A stretch of DNA of 42,490 nt from Rhodospirillales bacterium RIFCSPLOWO2_02_FULL_58_16 (GTDB lineage: Bacteria; Pseudomonadota; Alphaproteobacteria; Rhodospirillales; 2-02-FULL-58-16): assembly GCA_001830425.1 (NCBI GenBank), contig MIAA01000001.1:1-42490 (forward strand), given 5' to 3'. This document shows, piece after piece, positions 36,133-42,490 of this stretch. Positions within the stretch are counted from its first letter, which is position 1; each line of letters opens with the position of its first letter. The position numbers and the translations under genes were made by a program. The notes beneath the pieces are model-generated. The model did no database searches. It was not told the DNA's origin and saw only the letters and a list, made by a program, of their open reading frames with translations.

Positions 36133-37301
36133 CGGCGCAACCCGGCGAGGCGGGGAAGGATGCCGATCAGCAAGTCCATGTCCTCGTCGGTATGATCGGC
36201 GGTGACGGCAAAGCGGATGCGACTGCTTCCCCTGGGGACGGTAGGCGGACGAATGGCGATGCCGAGTACACCCTCGTCTTCCAGGATGCGGGAGGCCTCC
36301 ACAGCCGCCGCCTCGCCGCCGATTACGGCGGGGACGATCTGGGTGGTCGAGCCGGCGCCGGCGATTCCGGCCATAGCCAGCGCCCGGCGCAGTTTATCGG
36401 CGTTGGCGTGCAGGCGTCGACGTTCGGCGTTCATGCCGGGGGCGATATCCAGCGCCGCGTCCATGGCCCCGAGAACGCCGGGAGGCAACGCCGTCGAGTA
36501 AATGAACCCCGAACAACGGTTGATCAGGTAGTCCTTCATCGGCTTGGAACAGGTGGCATAGGCGCCGAAACAACCGAGCGCCTTGCTGAAAGTGCCGATT
36601 GCCAGATCGGCGCCGTCGGCAAGCCCCATGCCGTTCGGGCCGAGCACCCCGGTGGCGTGGGCATCGTCAACGTAGAGGAAGGCGTTGAAGCGTTCGGCAA
36701 GACCGGCCAGCGCCTCAAGGTCGGCAACGTCGCCATCCATGCTGAATACGGATTCGGTGAGAATAAACCGTTGTCCCGGCTTTCCTTCGTTCTTGGCGAG
36801 AAGGGATTCCAGATGACCGAGATCGTTATGGCGGTATCTGATTTGGCGCGTTCCGGCGCTTTGACAGCCGTGGTGGATGCTGGCGTGCGCCAGCCGATCA
36901 CTGAATACCAGGGCTTTTGCCCCCGGCAGATCGCCGTCCAGCAGCGCCGGCAGTATAGAACTGTTGGCCTGATAGCCGGAGTTAAAGATAAGGGCGGCCT
37001 CGGCGCCCTTGAGACGCGCCAGCTTGTCTTCCACCGCCTGATGTATTTCATAGGTTCCGGTGACCAGCCGCGAAGCTCCGGCGCCGGCGCCCCATTTTCG
37101 CGTCCACTCGTCGGCGCGTTCTATCAGCGCCGGGTGTTGGGCCAGGCCCAGGTAGTTGTTGGATGAAAAATTGACCAGGCGCCGCCCGTCCCGCCACAAC
37201 GCCGCCGCGCCGTCGGGGCGACCGGCCTTGAGCGTACGGAAGCCGTCGCGCCGCCGCAATTCCTTCAGGAAAGGTTTTAATCGATCATCCAGCCGAGCCA
37301 T
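36129..37301 (-). CDS. bioF: 8-amino-7-oxononanoate synthase
   Basis: PLP alpha-oxoamine synthase condensing pimeloyl-ACP with alanine. I start at ATG 37301 because AAGAAGG is nine bases upstream; the ATG at 37310 directly abuts that site. 390 residues include NNYLGLAQHP, the GYQAN segment, VDDAHATGVLGPNGMG and the Schiff-base Lys in IGTFSKALG. It is the first gene of bioFHCDAB, all joined by 4-bp overlaps. Composite repeat C lies in its leader. No BioR-type palindrome was seen upstream. Confidence 0.96.
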   Translation of the reverse strand: MARLDDRLKPFLKELRRRDGFRTLKAGRPDGAAALWRDGRRLVNFSSNNYLGLAQHPALIERADEWTRKWGAGAGASRLVTGTYEIHQAVEDKLARLKGAEAALIFNSGYQANSSILPALLDGDLPGAKALVFSDRLAHASIHHGCQSAGTRQIRYRHNDLGHLESLLAKNEGKPGQRFILTESVFSMDGDVADLEALAGLAERFNAFLYVDDAHATGVLGPNGMGLADGADLAIGTFSKALGCFGAYATCSKPMKDYLINRCSGFIYSTALPPGVLGAMDAALDIAPGMNAERRRLHANADKLRRALAMAGIAGAGSTTQIVPAVIGGEAAAVEASRILEDEGVLGIAIRPPTVPRGSSRIRFAVTADHTDEDMDLLIGILPRLAGLRR

Positions 37302-37368
37302 TTCGCCCATCCTTCTTTATCAACAAATATGATGGTAATATCATCGGCCTTAATCATTTGCTCCCGTG

Positions 37369-37623
37369 TTTTCCCCTCCTTACCAAGGAGGGGGCAGGGG
37401 GAGGTTGCCGCCGATATCCCCTAACGCCCGGCGCGTTGACCGGAATAAGCGCTATTTTATGAAACACAGAGGCTCAGAGACACAGAGGAGAATAGAAAAA
37501 AAGAAAAAGTAGGAGAAAAAACTTCGCTTAATCTTCTCTGCGCCTCTGTGCCTCTGCGCCTCTGTGTTCAAAGCACACAGGCTGACAACTCCCCCTTCTA
37601 AAGGGGGAGGATTTTTCAGAGTC
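37369..37623. repeat. Composite repeat, copy C (inverted relative to B)
   Basis: Read on the minus strand it begins GACTCTGAAAAATCCTCCCC, a CTTT/AAAG hairpin, the same AACACAGAGGCGCAGAGGC module (about 37456-37582), an extra 50-odd bp including CGCGCCGGGCGTTAGGGG, and ends CCCTCCTTGGTAAGGAGGGG. It fills the 362 bp upstream of bioF, and no gene is seen there. Confidence 0.85.
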
Positions 37624-37663
37624 GTTCGTTAAGGCCATTTAGTATAATACGACTCGCGATGAT

Positions 37664-38089
37664 TCAGAAGCGGCGCGAGACCAGCTTCGGCGTCGAGCGC
37701 AATATGCGCACGGCGCGTTTCGCGCCGACTTTTCGATCCGGTCGAAGCGGCTTCAGGGGTGCGGCTTCGTCCTCAACCTTGTTCCTCATCAAAAAATCTT
37801 CCGGCCTGAACAGGTCCGAGCGGGAGGCCTTGGAGCGTAATCTCGCCTCGATCATGCGCAGGGTGCGCGCCACCATCGGATGGCGATCCGGGCTTTTGAG
37901 GCAATTGAGCAGATGCGCCCTGGCGATGGCTTTTATGGAAAGGTCGATGTCGGGAGAACGCAGGCTGCGCTCGCACCATCTGAGATACGCCGATATGGTC
38001 CACGGATGGGAAGGCAAGGGCTTAAGTCCCCGCGTCCGGCACCAACGGACATACTCTCTCCACATCTTGTCATGAACCCGTTTCCTCAT
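37664..38089 (-). CDS. Lone integrase-type core-binding domain protein
   Basis: 141 residues. Residues about 9-88 (MWREYVRWCRTRGLKPLPSHPWTI..., YLRWCERS, IKAIARAHLL, HPMVARTLRMIEARLR) resemble the N-terminal SAM-like core-binding domain of tyrosine recombinases. The catalytic domain with the R-H-R-Y set is absent: a basic tail of about 50 residues ends the protein. It lies 3 bp after the TusA-like gene on the same strand, so it is probably co-transcribed. It may be a DNA-binding protein in its own right or a truncated recombinase. A frame on the opposite strand over the same DNA shows no family features. Confidence 0.65.
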   Translation of the reverse strand: MRKRVHDKMWREYVRWCRTRGLKPLPSHPWTISAYLRWCERSLRSPDIDLSIKAIARAHLLNCLKSPDRHPMVARTLRMIEARLRSKASRSDLFRPEDFLMRNKVEDEAAPLKPLRPDRKVGAKRAVRILRSTPKLVSRRF

Positions 38090-38092
38090 TGA

Positions 38093-38374
38093 TCATTCCG
38101 CTTCCTTGCGGATGAGCAGGCGGTAAACCGATACGTCTCCCAATGAAATATTTTCGGCCTCCAGCCGGAGCACGGTATGTCCGCTGTCACGCACTGACCG
38201 GGGTACGTTTTCCAGGGGTTCGGCCCCTTTAAGACGCACTTCGACTACTTGGCCGGGGGTCATTCTTTCGATCAATAGTTTGGTCTTGACGAACGTTAGT
38301 GGACAAATTTCAGAAGTTATGTCGAGAAACCAATCAATATCGACTTTCATATTGTCCATTGTTGAGTTTTTCAT
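38093..38374 (-). CDS. TusA/SirA-family sulfurtransferase-like protein
   Basis: 93 residues. The family Cys is in ITSEICPLTFVKTKL, the CPxxxxK signature near the start, and the protein follows the small beta-alpha-beta fold to the end. TusA proteins relay persulfide sulfur to tRNA thiolation, molybdopterin or sulfur oxidation systems. An ATG nearer the motif (MDNMKVDID) may be the true start. It is divergent from the MucR gene and 3 bp from the core-binding-domain gene downstream. Which sulfur pathway it serves is unknown. Confidence 0.85.
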   Translation of the reverse strand: MKNSTMDNMKVDIDWFLDITSEICPLTFVKTKLLIERMTPGQVVEVRLKGAEPLENVPRSVRDSGHTVLRLEAENISLGDVSVYRLLIRKEAE

Positions 38375-38447
38375 GAGAAGTTCTTGCGTATTCTGGAAAT
38401 GTAAATTATATGTAAGTCACTTTAATGGGAGTTGGGAAGTTTTTTAA

Positions 38448-38870
38448 ATGTCAGAAAAATCAAGCGCAAATGAATTATTGGAGTTAACGACGGAGATCGT
38501 CGCTTCTTATGTAAGCAATAATTCCGTGGCGGTCGGTGAAATCCCTCAGTTAATTCACGACGTTTACAGGTCTCTGGGGTCGGTGGGAGGCGCCGTGGTC
38601 GCGCCTGATCGGCCCAAGCCCGCCGTTCCGATAAAGAAATCCGTATTTCCTGATTATGTTATTTGTCTTGAAGACGGCAAGAAGTTGAAGATGCTTAAGC
38701 GGCATCTCAAAACCGCCTATAACATGCTGCCTTCCGAGTACAGGGAACGTTGGGGGCTGGCTTCGGACTATCCGATGGTGGCGCCGAACTACGCCAGGCA
38801 TCGCAGCGCCCTGGCCAAGAAGATCGGACTCGGCACCAAGCCCCGCATGGCCCGTCGCAAGGCCGGTTGA
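38448..38870 (+). CDS. MucR/Ros-family transcriptional regulator
   Basis: 140 residues. Ros/MucR proteins bind AT-rich DNA and control exopolysaccharide, motility and virulence genes in alphaproteobacteria. The DNA-binding region has ICLEDGKKLKMLKRHLKTAYNMLPSEYRERWGL, then DYPMVAPNYA and LAKKIGLG. In Ros the zinc is held by two Cys and two His; here the second Cys is Asp, and the second His position has AYN. Zinc-free or altered folding is therefore likely, as described for some Ros homologues. The upstream gap is AT-rich (repeated ATGTAA words) and could hold an autoregulatory site. Confidence 0.9.
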   Translation: MSEKSSANELLELTTEIVASYVSNNSVAVGEIPQLIHDVYRSLGSVGGAVVAPDRPKPAVPIKKSVFPDYVICLEDGKKLKMLKRHLKTAYNMLPSEYRERWGLASDYPMVAPNYARHRSALAKKIGLGTKPRMARRKAG

Positions 38871-41156
38871 TCACTTGTTTGCGCCGATCATATAGGCGAA
38901 TTCCCCTGCCGACACCGGCTTGCTGTACAGATAGCCTTGGCCGATATCGCAGCCGAGGGCGTGAAGGAATACCTCCTGGCCCTTGGTTTCCACGCCTTCG
39001 GCGATGATGTTGAGCCTCAGGTTCTTGGCCATGCTGACGATGGCCTTGGCGATGGCCACCGCGTCCCGATCATCGGGCAGGCCGGCAACAAAAGAACGGT
39101 CGATCTTAAGGGCATAGATGGGAAAGCGGGTAAGATAGCTCAGCGAGGAATATCCGGTTCCGAAGTCGTCAATGGAAAGGCGCAGGCCCATGTCTTTCAA
39201 CGCGCTGAAAACACGGATGGTTTCATCGGCGCCTTCCATTAACATGCTTTCCGTCATTTCCAGTTCCAGGTTATCGGTGCTCATCCCCGTTTCAGCCAGG
39301 ATTTCTGAAATCCGGTCGGTCAGGTTATTTTGCCTGAATTGATGCGCGGAAATATTCACCGCCACATTAACGGCCGGCAACCCTTCGTTGATCCATGACG
39401 CGACTTGGGCGCAGGCTTCGCGCAACACCCATTCTCCGATGGAAATGATCAGTCCGATTTCTTCGGCCACCGGAATGAATTCCGTCGGCGAGATCAGGCC
39501 CAGGTCTCTGCTGTGCCAGCGCAGAAGCGCCTCGGCGCCGACGACGGCGCCGGTTTCCAGATCGACCTTGGCCTGATAAAGAAGTTTGAACTCATCGCGC
39601 TCCAGGGCGCGCCTAAGCCCGCTTTCGATTTCCACGCGGCGCAAAACCTTGGCGCTTAGTTCTTCCGTGTAGAACTGGAGGGTATTGCGGCCGATCCTTT
39701 TGGCGTGGTGGATGGTCGTGTCCATATGCTTCAACAGGTCGGAGATATTGTCGGCGTCGTCGGGATAAAAAACTATGCCGATGCCGGCCGAGGCGCAGAT
39801 TTCCTTGCCCTCCAGGGAGAACGGCGCGGACAGTCTATCCAGTATCCGGCGGGCGATTACCTCGGCTTCGTCCTTATTGGTGTTATCCAGGATAATGGTG
39901 AATTCGTCACCGCCGAAGTGGGCGACCATATCGCCATCCTTTACGCATTCAGCGATTCTTTCCCCGGCCGCCTTCAGGACTAAATCTCCCATGAAATGGC
40001 CGAAAGCGTCGTTAATGTTCTTGAAATTATCGATATCGACGAACATGACGGTGGTCAGATGACTATTAACGGCGGCGGCAGCGATGGCGCTCTCCAGACG
40101 CTCGCGGAACAGGGTGCGATTGGGCAAGCCGGTCAGGGGATCGCGGGTGGCCATATGGCGCAGGCGTTCCTCGTTCTGTTTGCGCTCGGTGATATCCCTG
40201 ACGACGCCGATGAAACGACGCACTACGCCATGATGTTCGGAAATGGAAATTTCGATAGGGATCAGCTTGCCCGTTTTGCTTATGCCCGTGACATCGCGTC
40301 CCTTGCCGATAACCTTGGCGACATGCGTGCGAAGATAATCGGCAAGATAGCCGTCATGCCGGGAGGCGTGGGGTTCGGGCATCAGCAGGTTGATATTGCT
40401 GCCGATAATTTCTTCCGACGAATAGCCGAAGATTCTTTCCGCCGCCGGGTTAAATGTTTCGATGACGCCGGCCTCATCAATGGTGATGATGCCGTCGGCC
40501 ACCGTTTCCAGGATATTGCGCAGCCGTTTTTCGCGGGCGGCCAACTTTCTGGTCGAGCGGTTGCGCTCGGTGACATCGCGGGCGATCAGCATCTCGGCGT
40601 CGTCCTCGCCTTCTTCATGATAAGACAGGGCGGCTATTTCCACCTCGATCTCGCGACCGGAGGAGGACACCAGTTTTATTGACACCCGTTGCCGTTCGCC
40701 CACCAGACTGTCGAGGCCGCCGTCGAAGATGTCGCGGTAATCAGGATGCACAAAGTCAACGAAAGCGCGCCCGACAAGCATGTCCGCCGGCCAGACGCCG
40801 ACCATGGCGGCGCCCGCCTGGTTCATCATAACGATCACGCCTTTACGGCATATGCAGATAAGGTCGGGAGCCAGTTCGATAATATGGCGGTAGTCTTTTC
40901 CCGCCTTACTGACGATCTCGAATCGCTTGCGATCCAGCATATCATTAAGATTGGCGAGCATGCCTTGGCCCGATTTGCAAATATGTTCGGCGTATTCCTT
41001 ATACTTGGGGTTGGACATCGGCCCCAGCATCTCGCCGCGCATCATGTCGGAAAAGCCGATGATGGTGTTGAGCGGGGTGCGCATTTCATAGCTGATCGCC
41101 GCCAGGATATCCACGTCGTCGTCATCGGCGTCCTTCGCCATTTCCTTGGTCTCCAT
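38871..41156 (-). CDS. Diguanylate cyclase/phosphodiesterase with pseudo-HisKA and PAS domains
   Basis: 761 residues from ATG 41156, chosen for GAGGGA about seven bases upstream. Order: a HisKA-like helical hairpin (about 10-70) with ISYEMRTPLNTIIGFSDMM, two PAS domains (about 75-190 and 205-320), GGDEF domain with the intact GGDEF at 415-419, and EAL domain with EAL at 542-544. Both active motifs are conserved, so it may make or break c-di-GMP. The HisKA-like part has Tyr23 where the phospho-His should be and no HATPase domain follows. No signal peptide or TM helix. It ends one base after the MucR stop, converging on that gene. Confidence 0.92.
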   Translation of the reverse strand: METKEMAKDADDDDVDILAAISYEMRTPLNTIIGFSDMMRGEMLGPMSNPKYKEYAEHICKSGQGMLANLNDMLDRKRFEIVSKAGKDYRHIIELAPDLICICRKGVIVMMNQAGAAMVGVWPADMLVGRAFVDFVHPDYRDIFDGGLDSLVGERQRVSIKLVSSSGREIEVEIAALSYHEEGEDDAEMLIARDVTERNRSTRKLAAREKRLRNILETVADGIITIDEAGVIETFNPAAERIFGYSSEEIIGSNINLLMPEPHASRHDGYLADYLRTHVAKVIGKGRDVTGISKTGKLIPIEISISEHHGVVRRFIGVVRDITERKQNEERLRHMATRDPLTGLPNRTLFRERLESAIAAAAVNSHLTTVMFVDIDNFKNINDAFGHFMGDLVLKAAGERIAECVKDGDMVAHFGGDEFTIILDNTNKDEAEVIARRILDRLSAPFSLEGKEICASAGIGIVFYPDDADNISDLLKHMDTTIHHAKRIGRNTLQFYTEELSAKVLRRVEIESGLRRALERDEFKLLYQAKVDLETGAVVGAEALLRWHSRDLGLISPTEFIPVAEEIGLIISIGEWVLREACAQVASWINEGLPAVNVAVNISAHQFRQNNLTDRISEILAETGMSTDNLELEMTESMLMEGADETIRVFSALKDMGLRLSIDDFGTGYSSLSYLTRFPIYALKIDRSFVAGLPDDRDAVAIAKAIVSMAKNLRLNIIAEGVETKGQEVFLHALGCDIGQGYLYSKPVSAGEFAYMIGANK

Positions 41157-41251
41157 GGCGCATTCCCTCTTGTCTTGGCGTCCAGAGTTGCATAGCTTCC
41201 GGGCGGCGACAAGAGGCCCCGTAAACAAAAAATAATTGGGTATGTTCTGAT

Positions 41252-42490
41252 ATGCGATTTAAGATAATTGTGCCGAATTTGGTTATATTTTTTATAACAG
41301 GCCTTTTTATATCGTTATTTTTACTTAACCTGTTCAACTATGAATTTTATACGGATTCTTTATTTGATATTTTTATTTGCCTTGTCGTTCCCGTTCTTCT
41401 GGCGGCGTTGTCGCTTTTCGCCTTCCGGCTTTCAGAAGACGGGCGTCTGGCGCTGGCTAACGCCTTCTTTGCCTTTGTAGTCGCCGTTTACGGCGCGGAA
41501 TTATTCCTGACCGTCACTCTGAAAAAATCCGAGACCATCAAAGGAAGTAAATTAGGGATCATTCATGACCTGCGCGGCGAAGGAATCGACGCCTATCCGG
41601 CGATGCGGGCATTATCGCTGCTGGCGGAAGATAAAAACGGCGAGGTTGTTTCCGACCTGAAAGACGGCGATGCCCAGCTTTTGCCCCTCGGCGGCCTTCC
41701 CGACAAGACCACAGTCGCCTGCAACGAGAGCGGCCAATGGATGATTTACAAAAGCGACAAGTACGGTTTCAACAACCCACCGGAAGCCTGGGATGACCGG
41801 CCTTTGAAGATCGGCATGGTCGGCGATTCCTTCACCCACGGCAATTGCGTTAAACAGTACAAGAACATGGCCGCCGTCCTGAGCGAAAAGTTCGGTCGCG
41901 TCGTCAACACGGGAATCAGCGGCAACGGGCCGCTGCTGGAGCTGGCGGCGCTTAGGGAATATCTGGCGCCGCTGACTCCAGAAACCGTTATTTGGAGTTT
42001 TTATGAAGGCAACGACATCACGGAAAACATGCCTTTTGAAAGGAAGTCAAGACTTCTCCGGTCCTATGTGGATGACGATAGCTTCAGCCAGGGCCTGATG
42101 GCGCGTAATGACGAAATCGCCGACCACCTCAAGCAATATCTCGATAAACAGATGGCCGAGGTGATCTATCGAATGAACGAGATCGAACCATACAAAGATT
42201 TTCTGCAAATCAATTCCCTGCGCGGGCGGCTGGGATTGGGCGTCGTGTCAATCGGCGTGTTCGAGGGCGGCAAGGACGAGGATTACAAGATGTTACGCGC
42301 CGTGCTTTTAAAGGCAAAAACGCTGGTGGAATCCTGGGGAGGACGGTTCTATTTCGTTTACCTGCCCGAATCCGACCGCTATTTCGGCGGCTTTTCCCGC
42401 AACAGAATTCGTGAGAAAATTCACAGCCGCACGCTGGAAACAGTTTCAGAGCTGGGGATTGAGGCGATTGATATCAGCAAGACTTTCGCG
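41252..42490 (+). CDS. Membrane-anchored SGNH/GDSL-type hydrolase-like protein, partial
   Basis: 413 codons are readable and the frame is still open at the window edge. Three hydrophobic segments (about 6-28, 38-58, 66-88) are followed by a soluble domain. It has GDSF at 191-194 (block I), SGNG with Gly224-Asn225 (block II) and EGND with Asn254-Asp255 (block III) of the SGNH fold. The block V Asp-His pair, if present, lies beyond the edge. SGNH proteins of this kind act on acyl or acetyl groups of polysaccharides at the envelope. The upstream gap to the GGDEF-EAL gene is 95 bp and the genes diverge. Confidence 0.72.
   Translation, partial: MRFKIIVPNLVIFFITGLFISLFLLNLFNYEFYTDSLFDIFICLVVPVLLAALSLFAFRLSEDGRLALANAFFAFVVAVYGAELFLTVTLKKSETIKGSKLGIIHDLRGEGIDAYPAMRALSLLAEDKNGEVVSDLKDGDAQLLPLGGLPDKTTVACNESGQWMIYKSDKYGFNNPPEAWDDRPLKIGMVGDSFTHGNCVKQYKNMAAVLSEKFGRVVNTGISGNGPLLELAALREYLAPLTPETVIWSFYEGNDITENMPFERKSRLLRSYVDDDSFSQGLMARNDEIADHLKQYLDKQMAEVIYRMNEIEPYKDFLQINSLRGRLGLGVVSIGVFEGGKDEDYKMLRAVLLKAKTLVESWGGRFYFVYLPESDRYFGGFSRNRIREKIHSRTLETVSELGIEAIDISKTFA

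Noticed and set aside
37659-38075. Rightward frame opposite the core-binding-domain gene
   Set aside because: The leftward product resembles a known domain and lies 3 bp from the TusA-like gene on the same strand; the rightward one resembles nothing.

Overview
The window looks like a chromosomal stretch of an alphaproteobacterium, probably near Rhodospirillales. Coding sequence is GC-rich and densely packed. lexA has the alphaproteobacterial GTTC-N7-GTTC SOS box, there is a MucR/Ros regulator, the ComEC lacks a metallo-beta-lactamase tail, and gltA, gltX, comEC and lexA lie together. The genus cannot be fixed from the sequence alone.

Layout. 0-6.1 kb: remnant of a ParE/RelE toxin, then a leftward run of cmoA, a membrane methyltransferase-like gene and tldD, then gltX and gltA. 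6.2-12.1 kb: a PAS histidine kinase translationally coupled to comEC, facing a vsr / frameshifted cytosine methyltransferase cassette that sits between comEC and lexA. 12.4-16.1 kb: a LuxR-type regulator without the phosphoacceptor Asp, transketolase and class II aldolase. 16.3-18.3 kb: a LapG-like cysteine protease gene whose last 179 bp are duplicated 1,354 bp downstream, bracketing an AT-richer insert with an unrecognised P-loop gene. 18.3-24.1 kb: ampG with two GT9 glycosyltransferases, then aroC and fabI. 24.4-30.2 kb: a Lys/Glu-rich membrane protein, an SLC13-type transporter, a 38-residue membrane peptide gene, a hypothetical gene, a CbiX-type chelatase whose tail is supplied by an inserted repeat, and an unusual receiver-TM-extracytoplasmic fusion. 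30.9-37.3 kb: an M23 peptidase and a complete bioFHCDAB operon, lying between two inverted copies of a composite repeat. 37.7-42.5 kb: a lone integrase core-binding domain with a TusA-like gene, MucR, a PAS-GGDEF-EAL protein with a pseudo-HisKA domain, and an SGNH-type membrane protein cut by the window edge.

Functions. Most genes are housekeeping: TCA entry, tRNA charging and modification, shikimate and fatty-acid synthesis, biotin synthesis, envelope and peptidoglycan metabolism, SOS response. The c-di-GMP enzyme and the LapG-like protease could both bear on adhesion, but nothing here links them directly. The accessory signal is mainly in the intergenic DNA: at least five families of hairpin or dispersed repeats, one of which has altered a gene end and another of which brackets the biotin region. 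No rRNA, tRNA, CRISPR array or intact transposase was found.
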